A stretch of 64,000 nt of DNA from JAHFUA01 sp963808725 (GCA_963808725.1 CAWEGO010000002.1:558001-622000); one strand, 5' to 3'. Positions 1 through 8,853 are shown, numbered from the stretch's first letter. The notes: generated by a model from the sequence alone, not told the origin. Numbers and translations are program-made.

Positions 1-1433
1 GCATGGTGGGCAGGGCATGGCAAGGCCGTCGTCTCCGGTCCGGCGCCCAACAACACCATCGCCATCCTGCCCTTCCAGAACCTGACCGGCGATCCCGCCG
101 ACGACTATCTGCGGCTGGCGCTGGCCGACGAAGTCTCCGGCGTGCTGACCCACACCCGCTCGCTGGAAGTCCGTCCCATGTCGGCGACCCAGAAGTACAC
201 CGGCAAGGACGTGGATGTCAGGAAGGTCGGGCGCGACCTGCACGTGGCGAACCTGCTGACCGGGCATTACGTGCGCCAGGGCGATAAGCTCCTGGTCACG
301 CTTGAAGTCGTGGAAGCGAAGGATGATCGGGCATTGTGGCAGGGTACGGTTACGGCTCCGGCCAACGACATGATCGGGCTGCAGTTCGCAATTATCGTCC
401 CAAATCGCGCAGGGGTTGCTGCCGGCGCTGGGCAGCACCCTGGGAGGTCTGGAAAGCGCCACCAAGCCTAAGAACGCCGAGGCTTATGACCTATATCTGC
501 GCAGCGCCGCCATTCCCCACGATGTCGGTCCTAACCGGCAGGCCATTGGCATGCTGGAGCGGGCCGCCGGCCTGGAATCCAACCTACGCCCCAGTCTGGG
601 ACGCGCTGTGCCATCGTTACTACTATGAAGCTTCCTATGCCGGCGGGGGCGCGGTGATGTTGGAGCGCTCCGACGCCGCTTGCGGACGCGCGAGCAGCCT
701 TGATCCCAACATGGTTAATGCCGGCGCACAGTTGGCGCAGAACCGCGTCGAACGGGGCAATCTGGTCCAAGCTTATCAGGACGCGGAGGACCTGATCCGC
801 CGCCGCCCCGACAGCGCGGAAGCCCATTTCACTCTTTCCTACGTGATGCGCTACGCCGGATTCCTTGACCACTCCACGCAGGAGTGCGACATCGCGCTGG
901 GGCTGGACCCGGGCTACTACCGTCTTCGTTCCTGTTCACGGGCCTTTGTTGAGTTGGGTAAGACGGACCGCGCCATGGACTACCTCCGCCTGGACGCAAC
1001 CTCGGAATGGGGCCGCGCCAATCTGCCTGCCATCCTGCTGCGGGAGGGAAAGATCGACGAAGCCGAAGAAGCTATCAAGAACATGCCCGACCTCGACATC
1101 TGGTTCAAACCCGTGCTGTCGCAGTGCGTGCAGAACGGGGCCGTAACGGCGGGTCAGAATATCGACGCCAAGACCCAAGCGGCTCTCCTGGGGATGCGCG
1201 ATCCCGAGCTTCTCTATTATCAGGGATCGCTCATGGCGTTCTGCGGCAACCGGGATCTGGCGGTGCGCCTGATCGGAGAAGCCATCCAGCACAACTATTG
1301 CGCTTACTCGGCTCTGGAACTCGATCCTTTGCTGGCCAGCCTGCGCGGCACGCCCGAATTTCGCCGTCTGCGCGACGCCGCCACCAAGTGCCAGCAGGAT
1401 TTCCTGGTGGCGCGTACCCGCAAGAATCCCTAA
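1..1433 (+). CDS. TPR signalling protein, C-terminal part (5' end outside window, two apparent frameshifts)
   Basis: The gene is cut by the left edge. It reads in frame 1 from base 1 with a TolB/cyclase-like segment (TIAILPFQNLTGDPADDYL), continues in frame 2 from about 383 (QIAQGLLPALG, KPKNAEAYDLYLRSA), then in frame 3 from about 578 (TYAPVWDALCHRYYYE) to the stop at 1433. Each switch fits one extra base, and the protein sense is continuous across both. The C-terminal two thirds contain TPR-like helices (for example RGNLVQAYQDAEDLIRRRPDSAEAH, shown here as two parts: RGNLVQAYQDAEDL and IRRRPDSAEAH). The same TolB-like plus TPR arrangement follows the kinase domains of the two Ser/Thr kinases elsewhere in this window, so this is probably the end of a similar sensor protein. 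The N-terminal catalytic or DNA-binding domain lies outside the window and cannot be named. Sequencing error or true pseudogene are both possible. Confidence 0.65.
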
Positions 1434-1447
1434 CCGGAGCTTTGCCG

Positions 1448-1984
1448 TCAAGAGCGGGATGGGTCGCCGGCGGCCACGCGGCGCGTCTCCAGGCCGCCAC
1501 CCTTGTCGGAAGCAGGCTGGTATCCGCGAGTCTCGCCGGCATTCGCCGCCGTGCTCTCGCGCAGCGCTTCCCGCGTCTTGCGCACCAGGTATTTCCCTTT
1601 TCCGCTGAGATAGAGCGCGAGAATCTCCGCCACTTTATGGAGCAGCACGCGCTCCTCTGGGCTGAAGCTGTGCCCGGGGGCAAGCTGCACGCGCAGGCTG
1701 CCCAAGCTGTGGCTGGCGATCTTGATGGGCACACTCGACTCCGGCCGGGACTCGCCGCCGGCGGCTTGTGCTCCGCCGAAGGCGCGCGGCACTTCCCTCC
1801 CGTTGACCGCCAGGAAAATGCCCGCGCGCTCATAATGCCGGCTCTCGCAAAGCAGCTTGAGGATGCGCACCAGCGCAGAGGGCGGACGCGGTGAAGGCTT
1901 GTCGCTGGCGATCAGCCGCTTGATCTCGGCGACGACGTTTCTCGGCAAACCATAGGTTTTCAAGGCTGTCCCTTCGACGGTCAA
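1448..1984 (-). CDS. GAF-like domain protein
   Basis: This 178-residue protein converges on the preceding TPR gene. Residues about 20-135 have the look of a GAF-like sensor domain: helix, ERAGIFLAV strand, then PIKIASHSLGSLRVQL and a helix HKVAEILALYLSGKGKYLV. The last 40 residues are polar and probably disordered. No output domain is attached, so the role would be as a stand-alone sensor or partner protein; the ligand is unknown. The family call is from pattern only. The start ATG at 1984 gives MTVEGTALKTYG. The flanking base to the right is about 140 bp before the next gene on the opposite strand. Confidence 0.5.
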   Translation of the reverse strand: MTVEGTALKTYGLPRNVVAEIKRLIASDKPSPRPPSALVRILKLLCESRHYERAGIFLAVNGREVPRAFGGAQAAGGESRPESSVPIKIASHSLGSLRVQLAPGHSFSPEERVLLHKVAEILALYLSGKGKYLVRKTREALRESTAANAGETRGYQPASDKGGGLETRRVAAGDPSRS

Positions 1985-2123
1985 GAGCGGCTAGTGTAAC
2001 CGCCGTTCCCGAACGGGGTCAACGACGGCCTTGGTATTGGGCAAGGGCCGGAATTGTTGTGCCGAGCCAGAGGGCCTGTCCGGCGAGCGGCTATGATGCG
2101 GAGAGAGCGCGGGCGGACTTGCC

Positions 2124-3102
2124 ATGAGTACACGATCGAAGCTGCTGCTGAATGTATTGCGAGCGTGGGATCAGAGCGTAGAAGGCGCTCTCTATCTCGA
2201 TTGGCTGGTCGAATCCGATCCCGCGCTCGACGGCGGGTTGGTTCTGCGGGAGGCAGTCCTGGAATGGAATGAAACCGAAGAACCGGCAAGCGAGCCCGTC
2301 GAAAAAGCATTGGCGGAGTTCTGCGCCCGGTTGTCACGCGGGACCGCGAGCGCGGTGCGGGCGAAGACAGCGGAGATGGTTGCCGCGCGCTCGCAAATCG
2401 CGCAGGCCATCCGGGAAAGCGTGCGGGCCCTGCGCAAGCTCCGCCAGGAGCTGGGCTGCGGGAGGCTGGAAGCGCTCAACCAACTGGCGGACGAGCTCCA
2501 GCGCGACGCAATGGACGAGTCTCAGAGCCCGTGGCGGCGCATTGCCGCGGTACAGGAGTTGTCGGCCAAAACCGCGGCCTTGCGCCGCACCAGCGCCGAA
2601 CCCGTGGACCTGGAAGGGGAATGGCAGAGGGTGGCTGCTGATGTCCCTCCGCCGCGAGCCAGCCAGGACACCACCGAAGAACTCGACCGCTACTACTCCT
2701 ACCAGCTCGTCGACCGGCTGGAACAGATCGCCGAACGTGCCTCGGCCTTGGATCCCATCCAGCTCAAGGTGACAAGCGAGCCGGTCAAGGGATCTTTTTC
2801 AGGCGGCCCACGAGGTTTACCTCTACGGCTTTGACGTTGCCTGCATTGCCCTGTGCCGGAGTCTGATCGACCACGCGCTTAAAGACAGGCTCTCGGTGCC
2901 GCCGAATGAGCGCCCGGCCTTGCGCTCGCTGATCGATCGCGCGCAGCGCAGCAATTTACTGGACGAAGCCGAGCGTCATAGCGCAGAGGAGGTCGAAGAG
3001 GCGGGAAACAAAGCCATGCACAACTTGTCCAACCTGCGCCGGACCGCCGGGGAGGTGCTGGCTTGCACCCGCAAGGTTCTCAATAAGCTTTACGCCGGGT
3101 GA
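2124..3102 (+). CDS. HEPN/DUF4145-like C-terminal protein, apparent frameshift
   Basis: The first part (2124 to about 2775, frame 3) is a helix-rich, charged protein with no recognised domain. The reading then continues in frame 1 with LFQAAHEVYLYGFDVACIAL and RSLIDHALKDRL, ending NLRRTAGEVLACTRKVLNKL at 3102. The second part resembles the helical DUF4145/HEPN-like domain that is often found at protein C-termini (aliphatic helix, then GNKAMHNL, then a final helix). One extra base around 2775-2790 would join both parts into a protein of about 325 residues. If the frameshift is real, the first frame stops at 2834 with a short nonsense tail. Function is unknown; HEPN-like domains occur in RNA-directed and stress proteins, but the typical R-x4-6-H nuclease motif is not visible. 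Confidence 0.5.
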
Positions 3103-3123
3103 ACTGATGAGGCCAAAATACCC

Positions 3124-4044
3124 TCACTTCGCCGTTGCGGGCGCGGGCTGAGCCTGCACCGCGGGAGCGTGCGTAGGTGCGGCTGCCGGCTGCTGCAGCC
3201 ACTCTCGGATACGCGGCAGGGCACGACGCGCCGCTTCTTCTCCGGCGCGCACCAGTGCGGGCGCGCGATCGAAGGCATCGTAAGCGAAGTCCTGCACTTC
3301 CGGCTCCAGGACGATGTCCGCATCCGCCTGCCAGAGGCCGATCATTCTGGTCTGGGCGATGGAGAAGCATTGCCCGATGACGTCAAACACACTGCGGGGC
3401 TGCCCCGAGCTCGTCCAGTGTGCCTTCAGGTACACTGCCAGCACGCGCTGGGCGCCCATCTGGCGCAGCGGCGTGGCCGGCACCGAGTAGGCCAACATGC
3501 CGTCCACCAGCGTGTGCCCGTTGAGGGTAACCGGCAGGAACATGCCGGGATACGCGCAACTGGCGCGCACTGGCCCGATCAGGTCACCGGAGCGAAACAC
3601 CACCGCCTCGCCGGTCACAAAGTCGGTCGCAATCACCGCCAGCGGCAGCCGCAGTTGTTCGAAGGTTTTGACTTTAAGGCAGCGTTGCAGCATGCCGGTC
3701 ATGCGGTCATTGCTGGCGAAGCCCAGGCGCGATACTGTCCAGCGGGCGAAATCGCGGAAGCGCACCTGCGCGGCAAATTCTTCCATTTCCCCGGGGCCGG
3801 CGCCGGCGGCGTATACGGCGCCGATCAGCGCTCCCACGCTGGTGCCGGCGATGAAGTTGATGGGGATTTTTTCTTCTTCGAGAACCTTCAGCACGCCGAT
3901 GTGCGCCAAGCCGCGGGCAAAGCCGCCGCCCAAGGCCAATCCGATGCTGGGGACTTGTGTAGCAGGCTGGACCGGAGGAGCAAAGCGCTGCAACTCGTGA
4001 TGGAAGGCCCGAACCGTGCGGACCAGCTTCGATAGTGTGCCCAC
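3124..4044 (-). CDS. Patatin-like phospholipase, RssA type
   Basis: This 306-residue protein has all patatin motifs. These are the oxyanion loop LGGGFARGLAHIGVL, the nucleophile elbow GTSVGAL (Ser-Asp dyad serine) and VDGML, which holds the catalytic Asp (DG motif). It lacks the membrane anchor and POTRA/barrel parts of type V secreted patatins, so it resembles the short cytoplasmic RssA/YlbK group, acyl hydrolases of uncertain natural substrate. The C-terminus is Ala/Pro-rich (APTHAPAVQAQPAPATAK) and probably disordered. It converges with the DUF4145-like gene (22 bp apart) and diverges from the Nudix gene. Confidence 0.85.
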   Translation of the reverse strand: MGTLSKLVRTVRAFHHELQRFAPPVQPATQVPSIGLALGGGFARGLAHIGVLKVLEEEKIPINFIAGTSVGALIGAVYAAGAGPGEMEEFAAQVRFRDFARWTVSRLGFASNDRMTGMLQRCLKVKTFEQLRLPLAVIATDFVTGEAVVFRSGDLIGPVRASCAYPGMFLPVTLNGHTLVDGMLAYSVPATPLRQMGAQRVLAVYLKAHWTSSGQPRSVFDVIGQCFSIAQTRMIGLWQADADIVLEPEVQDFAYDAFDRAPALVRAGEEAARRALPRIREWLQQPAAAPTHAPAVQAQPAPATAK

Positions 4045-4185
4045 CCGTTCTCACCCCCGTCCGGCGGGGGGAACCGGACTTAGTACGATGCAGCCTGCTG
4101 TAGATATGTTGCAGCATATCCGAGCCATGGCCATGTTCAAGGTATCGCAGGTGCGCGAAAACCATTACAAAGGTAATCTCCCCTA

Positions 4186-4665
4186 ATGACCCGCGAGTTT
4201 TCTGCCGGAGGGGTGGTGGTACGGCAGATGCGCGGCCGCTGGTGGCTGGCCGCTATCGAGCCTGCAGGCCGCTCGCCCTCCGCTGGCAAAACCATCGTGG
4301 CTCTGCCCAAAGGCCTGGTCGACGCCGGCGAAACTCCCGAGCAGACGGCCCTCCGCGAAGTGCGTGAAGAAACCGGCATCGAGGCCCGGCTGGTCGCCAA
4401 GCTGGGAGACATCAAGTACGTCTATACGAGGAGCTGGGCGGGCGGCGAGCGCGTGTTCAAGGTGGTCAGCTTCTTCCTGTTGCGATATGAGTCTGGCAAA
4501 CTGGGCGAGATCGCGCCCGAAATGCGCGTTGAAGTCTGCCGCGCACAATGGATTCCGCTGGACGATGCGCCCCGCCAACTCGCCTACAAGGGCGAGCGCG
4601 AGATGGCGGCCAAGGCGCTCGAATACATCACACGCAATCCCGAACTGAAGCCACAGGAAAACTGA
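4186..4665 (+). CDS. Nudix hydrolase
   Basis: The protein has 159 residues with a complete Nudix box at about residues 42-64: GLVDAGETPEQTALREVREE followed by TGI. The RExxEE core that binds Mg2+ is intact. The N-terminal GGVVVRQMRGRWWLA strand pair is typical of small MutT/DipP-like hydrolases that cleave nucleoside diphosphates linked to another moiety. The substrate cannot be told from the sequence. The start ATG at 4186 gives MTREFSAGG, with no strong ribosome binding site. It diverges from the patatin gene, and the next gene starts 348 bp downstream. Confidence 0.85.
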   Translation: MTREFSAGGVVVRQMRGRWWLAAIEPAGRSPSAGKTIVALPKGLVDAGETPEQTALREVREETGIEARLVAKLGDIKYVYTRSWAGGERVFKVVSFFLLRYESGKLGEIAPEMRVEVCRAQWIPLDDAPRQLAYKGEREMAAKALEYITRNPELKPQEN

Positions 4666-4668
4666 AAA

Positions 4669-4740
4669 CCGCAAAGGACGCAGAGGACTCGGAGGCTTGT
4701 GCATCTCACCCAGCGTCCTCCGCGGTCTTGATTTTTTGCC
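4669..4740. repeat. Dispersed rRNA-gene-unrelated inverted repeat (ccgc-aaaggacgcagag type)
   Basis: Just after the Nudix stop, an arm ccgcaaaggacgcagag is followed by gcgtcctccgcggt, its approximate inverse. A similar element with arms ccgccgagacgcagagaacg and ctctcggcgtctcggcgg lies at 13383-13488. It can form a hairpin and may end transcription, but it has no T-tract. Confidence 0.45.
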
Positions 4741-4746
4741 CAAGTC

Positions 4747-4774
4747 TGTGATGTAGGTCACACGACTGTGTGAC
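4747..4774. promoter_or_regulatory. CRP/FNR-family-like operator with overlapping palindrome
   Basis: 4747-4762 reads TGTGATGTAGGTCACA, a perfect TGTGA-N6-TCACA dyad as recognised by CRP-family regulators. The right half is also the left arm of a second perfect dyad GTCACAC-GACT-GTGTGAC at 4757-4774. The centre of the first dyad is about 98 bp upstream of the start predicted by the promoter at 4816-4845. The regulator is unknown; no CRP/FNR gene is in the window. Confidence 0.5.
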
Positions 4775-4815
4775 GTTATCTCGTTCAAAATGGGCGACTT
4801 AGGCTACGATTTTCC

Positions 4816-4845
4816 TTGACGCCTTGCGGTCCGGCAGCCTACACT
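4816..4845 (+). promoter_or_regulatory. Candidate sigma-70 promoter for the beta-oxidation gene
   Basis: TTGACG at 4816-4821 and TACACT at 4840-4845 are separated by 18 nt. Transcription would begin near 4852, giving a leader of about 160 nt before the ATG at 5014. Confidence 0.4.
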
Positions 4846-5013
4846 CGGCTCAACTTAATAGGGACGCGCGTCGTTGCCATCCTCACCCCCACATCCACTT
4901 CGACGCGCGTCTGCTGTTTTTAAGGCAAATTCTTGTGCTCATCCCTCCCCCATTCCCAACTGAAATTCCGCGCGCAGGCATCGTTGCTCCGCCTGCATTA
5001 TCATGGTGCCCTT

Positions 5014-7420
5014 ATGCTCAAGCGCATTCAAAAGGTTGCCGTCCTGGGTGCCGGAACCATGGGGTCGCGCATCGCTGCCCACTTGGCCAACGCCGGTGTT
5101 CCGTCTTTCCTGCTCGACATTGTTCCCCCGGATGCCGATGGCAAAGCCCGCAACAAGATCGCGCAAGCCGGGTTGGACGCTGCTATCAAGTCCAAGCCTG
5201 CGGCCTTCTTTGAGCCGTCGCTCGCGCGTCTGGTCACCATCGGCAACTTCGAGGACAACCTGTCCTGGGTTGCCGAAGCCGACTGGATCATCGAAGTCGT
5301 CGCTGAAAACCTTGAGATCAAGCGCGGGCTGCTGCAGAAAGTAGAAGCGGCGCGCTGTCCTGGCGCCATCACCACCACCAATACCAGCGGCCTGCCGGTG
5401 GCGAAGATCGCCGAAGGGTTCTCGGAGGATTTCCGCCGGCACTGGTTCGGAACGCACTTCTTCAATCCGCCGCGCTACATGCGCCTGCTGGAGATCATCC
5501 CCACCGCCGACACTGACCGCGCCGCCATCGACGCCATTGCGCACTTCGCCGACCTGCGCCTTGGCAAGGGCGTGGTCTATGCCAAGGACACGCCCAACTT
5601 CATCGCCAACCGCATCGGCACCTTCTCGGTGCTGAACGCCATGCGCCTGATGCAGGAGATGGACCTCACCATCGAGGAAGTGGACGCGCTTACCGGGTCG
5701 GCCGTGGGCTGGCCGAGGTCCGCCACCTTCCGCACCATCGACATGGTCGGGCTCGACATCCTCTCCACGTGGTTGCGAATTTCCTGCGCAACGTGCGCGA
5801 CGAGCGTTCCGAGCTGGAAGGGCCGTCGTTCTTCCACCAGATGCTGGAGCGCAAGTGGCTGGGCGACAAAACCCACGGCGGCTTTTACAAGAAGAGCAAG
5901 CACGAAGGAAACGAAGAACGCCTCGGGCTCGACTGGAAGACGCTCGAGTACCGCCCGCAACAGAAGCCGAAATTCGCCGCGCTGGAAATGGCGAAGCAGA
6001 TGGACGACACGCGCGAACGCCTGCGCATGCTGCTCGCGGGCGATCCCAAGAAAGATGAAGGCCGCGGCGTTCCTCTGGACCGCGCTGGCCGACCTGTGGA
6101 CGTATTCCGCGAACCGCATTCCGGAAATATCGGATTCGATCGTCGAGATCGACCGCGCCATGCGCCTCGGCTTCAACTGGGAACTGGGGCCGTTCGAACT
6201 GTGGGACGCCGCCGGCGTCGAGCCCACGGTCGCACGCATGAAGAAGGAAGGCCGCCCAGTGGCGGCCAACGTCGAGAAGCTGCTCGCCTCCGGCGAGAAG
6301 TGCTGGTACACGGATGCGCCTTCGGCGCGCCTCGGCCGCGCTTACTTCGACCTCTGCACCGACAGCGACCGACCCGTGCAGGTGCCCGCCGGCGTGTGGT
6401 CCGTCGAAGTCGCAAAGAAAGCCAACGGCGTGGTGAAGCAGAATGCCGGTTGCTCGCTGGTGGACCTGGGCGACGGCGTCGCCTGCCTGGAGTTCCATTC
6501 AAAAGATGAACTCGCTTGGCGGCGACATTGTGCAACTGATCTCGCAAACGCTGAAGCCTGGTGGTCCCGGCGATGACTTTAGCGCGTTCGTCATTACCAA
6601 CGACGCCCACAACTTTTCTGTGGGCGCCAACATCATGATGCTGCTGATGTGGGCACAGGACGAGGAATGGGACGAGGTGGACCTTGCTATCCGCCAGTTC
6701 CAGGCGATGACCCAGGCCATCAAGTTCTCGTCCAAGCCGGTGGTGGCTGCGCCCTTCGGCATGACGCTGGGCGGTGGCTGCGAAGTCTCGCTGCACGCGG
6801 CCGCGCGCACGCCCCACGCCGAACTTTACATGGGACTGGTGGAAGTCGGAGTCGGGCTGCTGCCCGGCGGCGGCGGTTGCAAGGAGATGCTGCTGCGCGC
6901 GGTGGACGCCGCGAGTTCAGTCCGGCAGGATGGCCGCGGCGAATCGGTCGAAATGATGGAAGCCATGAAGCGGACGTTCGAAACCATCGGCATGGCCAAG
7001 GTCTCGACTTCGGCCAGCGAGGCGCGTCATCTCGGGTTCCTCTCCGAAGGCGATGAGATCGTGATGAACCGCGAGCGCGTGCTGGCCGACGCCAAGGCGC
7101 GCGCGCTGGAAATGGTCCGCGCCGGCTATCAGCCGCCCGTGCCGCGCACCATCCCTGCGCCCGGCGAAAGCATCCTGGCCACGCTCAAGCTGGGCATTCA
7201 CCTGATGCGGCAGGGCGACTACATTACCGACCACGAGGTGAAGATCGGCAACAAGGTCGCGGAAGTGATCTGCGGCGGCCGGGTTTCGCCGGGCACGCCG
7301 GTCACCGAGCAGTACATCCTGGACTTGGAGCGCGAGGCGTTCAAATCGCTCGCTGGCGAGCGCAAGACGCAAGAACGCATCCAGCACACGCTGAAGACGG
7401 GAAAGCCGTTGAGGAATTGA
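5014..7420 (+). CDS. 3-hydroxyacyl-CoA dehydrogenase / enoyl-CoA hydratase (FadN/FadB type), three apparent frameshifts
   Basis: This is a bifunctional fatty-acid beta-oxidation enzyme of about 800 residues with the dehydrogenase first and the hydratase last, as in Bacillus FadN. The N-terminus has the NAD-binding loop VLGAGTMGSRIAAHLANAG, then NTSGLPVAKIAEGF and HWFGTHFFNPPRYMRLLEII with the catalytic His. A second dehydrogenase-type domain follows (MRLGFNWELGPFELWDAAGV). The C-terminus is crotonase-like (FGMTLGGGCEVSLHAAARTP, GLVEVGVGLLPGGGGCKEML). The reading moves from frame 1 to frame 3 near 5765 (one C missing), back to frame 1 near 6056 (one extra base) and to frame 2 near 6503 (one extra A in a run). 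All three are in or beside short homopolymers and the protein sense is continuous. No thiolase gene is adjacent. The ATG at 5014 was chosen because MLKRIQKVAVLGAG is the usual N-terminus. Confidence 0.8.
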
Positions 7421-7456
7421 TGATCGGGTGATCGGGTCATCGGGTGATTGGGAAAC
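7420..7456. repeat. Short tandem repeat of gatcgggt/catcgggt units
   Basis: Four imperfect copies of an 8-9 bp unit (gatcgggt, gatcgggt, catcgggt, gattggg) follow the stop of the beta-oxidation gene. No function is apparent. Confidence 0.5.
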
Positions 7457-7465
7457 CAGCGCAGT

Positions 7466-7610
7466 TTAAGCGCTCACCCGCATGATGGGCCGCGTCTTCG
7501 AGCGCCGGGCCACCTCTTTGAATCCCGCCTTGCGGAATGCGCGGCCCGAACAGGCGTTCAAGGTCAGGCCAGCGATCCGGCGTGAGCGGATGAAATGACA
7601 TTTTCTGCAT
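7466..7610 (-). pseudogene. Internally deleted acetyltransferase (GNAT-like) relic
   Basis: Reading the minus strand from ATG at 7610, the N-terminus MSFHPLTPDRWPDLERLFG looks like the start of a small GNAT acetyltransferase. A different frame then gives AFRKAGFKEVARRSKTRPIM and ends RVSA-stop at 7466, which looks like the C-terminus of the same kind of protein (FxKxGFxEVARRSxxRPIMR). The middle of a roughly 180-residue gene is missing and the two ends are out of frame. It is therefore a relic rather than a gene. Family identity is by pattern only. Confidence 0.5.
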
Positions 7611-7615
7611 GGCGA

Positions 7616-7927
7616 TTATTGTCCCCGTCGCAGGCGTTCCTTCCAATACCCCGGTCGCCGATGCCCATGTGCAATGGCCAGTATTTGAATGGCCGCTTGT
7701 TTTTCCCTGTAGATAATTGCAAACGGAAAGCGCTGCAAGACAAATTTCCGAGTTGAGTGCTCACCGCTCGGCCAGCGTCCAGGTGACTCGATCACCAAGT
7801 CTATGGCTCGATCCAGTTCGGCGCCAAACCTGAGGGCCGCGGTTTCGCTTCGCTCCAGGTACCAAGTCAGTGCTGATTTTAATTCTGCAAGCGCGGCGGG
7901 GTGAATCTCGACTGGCTTAGCGGCCAT
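7616..7927 (-). CDS. RelE/ParE-family toxin
   Basis: The product has 103 residues and the RelE/ParE fold signature: HPAALAELKSALTWYLERS, a middle ESPGRWPSGEHSTRKFVLQR and the strand pair FPFAIIYREKQAAIQILAIA, ending HGHRRPGYWKER. It is the toxin of a type II toxin-antitoxin pair. The ATG at 7927 overlaps the antitoxin stop by 11 bp, so the two are translated together, antitoxin first. ParE members act on gyrase and RelE members on mRNA; the sequence alone does not decide which. Confidence 0.85.
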   Translation of the reverse strand: MAAKPVEIHPAALAELKSALTWYLERSETAALRFGAELDRAIDLVIESPGRWPSGEHSTRKFVLQRFPFAIIYREKQAAIQILAIAHGHRRPGYWKERLRRGQ

Positions 7928-8156
7928 TATTGAGGATGACTGAGATTTGGCGTCGCGCTTCAGACCACGGAATGGGTTTCACCTTGCCCGAATCCAACTC
8001 TTCGATTCGGCGCGCGATCTCTTTGTTCCACTCTTCCTCTGCCGCTGTGTCCACGGTGTCATCGAGGCTTTCGAGCAGCCGGCTAGCTAGAGCAGCGCGC
8101 GCCTCAGCCGGGAGGGCGAGCGCCTTTTTCAGCAGTTCGGAAATCTCTTGAGCCAT
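7917..8156 (-). CDS. Addiction-module antitoxin (TIGR02574-like)
   Basis: This 79-residue protein has the usual antitoxin form: an N-terminal helix (ISELLKKALALPAEARAALA), LLESLD, an acidic stretch with EEEWNKEIARRIEELDSGKV and the toxin-binding tail IPWSEARRQI. The WNKEI..RI.E...G.V..IPW..AR pattern is typical of the addiction-module component family paired with ParE/RelE toxins. It is the first gene of the pair and probably autorepresses it. Confidence 0.85.
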   Translation of the reverse strand: MAQEISELLKKALALPAEARAALASRLLESLDDTVDTAAEEEWNKEIARRIEELDSGKVKPIPWSEARRQISVILNNGR

Positions 8157-8188
8157 GGGCTATTTTACGTCTGAGTTGAAACGTCGGT

Positions 8189-8350
8189 CTAGCTCTGCGC
8201 CTGCAGGTCGCAGGCTTCGCGGCAGGTCAGGCAGTAGTACTGGCCGTCGCTACAGAGGCGAACGCTGTCCCAGCCCTGGCAGAGACTGCAGAAGCGCGTG
8301 CACTCGCACTGTTTCTCGTCCCGGTCGCATTGCGCGCAGACGAAGGCCAT
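8189..8350 (-). CDS. Small cysteine-rich zinc-ribbon protein
   Basis: This ORF encodes 53 residues with ten cysteines. They are arranged as CAQC, CEC, CSLC, a single Cys, CLTC and a final Cys, which suggests two zinc-binding ribbons. It starts at ATG 8350 (MAFVCAQCDRDEKQ) and ends at 8189. It lies about 30 bp downstream of the antitoxin start on the same strand, so it may share a transcript with the toxin-antitoxin pair. Function is unknown. The regular CxxC spacing makes chance coding unlikely. Confidence 0.6.
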   Translation of the reverse strand: MAFVCAQCDRDEKQCECTRFCSLCQGWDSVRLCSDGQYYCLTCREACDLQAQS

Positions 8351-8513
8351 GCGCCGAGAGTAGCGCGCATGGCCGCATCAATTCAAGTGACCGTGGTCAC
8401 GGCGCACCGCGGTAGCGGGTTAGTCTGCCTGTTGCCTGAGACGGCATCCGCCACGAAGCGGATTGACAAGGGGCTTATCCTGAAAGCACTCGGAGAACAG
8501 GCTAGAGTTAAAA

Positions 8514-8801
8514 ATGCCTTCCCATTTGCAAACGCTTCTACGCGGCTTGCTCGTTACTGCGTTCTATGCCTTTGCGTTTTGGAGAATCGTAAAAACTAAT
8601 CGCGGCAACAGGGTGATTGAGTGCGGCGTCATCTCATTGGCTTTGGCTTTCGCGTCAGGCTTCGCCGCTAGGTCGGGCGCTCCGGATTGGGTCTTAGAAA
8701 GCCTTGGGGCGCTGCTGCTACTGATGTGCTTCCTTACAGTCGGACTATTCGCTCGCGAGTGCTACGTTGCCCTCCGGAGTCGGCTGCGGAAATCGAACTG
8801 A
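8514..8801 (+). CDS. Small membrane protein, unknown
   Basis: The 95-residue product has about three hydrophobic segments: LLVTAFYAFAFWRI, VISLALAFASGFAA and LGALLLLMCFLTVGLFA, followed by a basic tail LRSRLRKSN. I do not recognise a family. It lies upstream of gcvT on the same strand, with a candidate promoter for gcvT between them. Confidence 0.5.
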   Translation: MPSHLQTLLRGLLVTAFYAFAFWRIVKTNRGNRVIECGVISLALAFASGFAARSGAPDWVLESLGALLLLMCFLTVGLFARECYVALRSRLRKSN

Positions 8802-8824
8802 CCCGCTACCCGCACCGTGCGGCG

Positions 8825-8853
8825 TTGACCCGACCGCCGCTGGGTGGTAAGTT
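8825..8853 (+). promoter_or_regulatory. Candidate promoter of the glycine cleavage operon
   Basis: TTGACC at 8825-8830 and TAAGTT at 8848-8853 are 17 nt apart. The start codon of gcvT is at 8895. I looked for a glycine riboswitch in this short leader and see none. Confidence 0.4.

Noticed and set aside
4939..6498. 519-residue ORF on the minus strand across the beta-oxidation gene
   Set aside because: It is antisense to a well-recognised enzyme, has repetitive basic and Arg-rich composition and no domain; a GC-rich shadow ORF.
7616..8156. Novel toxin system
   Set aside because: The pair matches the common ParE/RelE and addiction-module families with the normal gene order and overlap.
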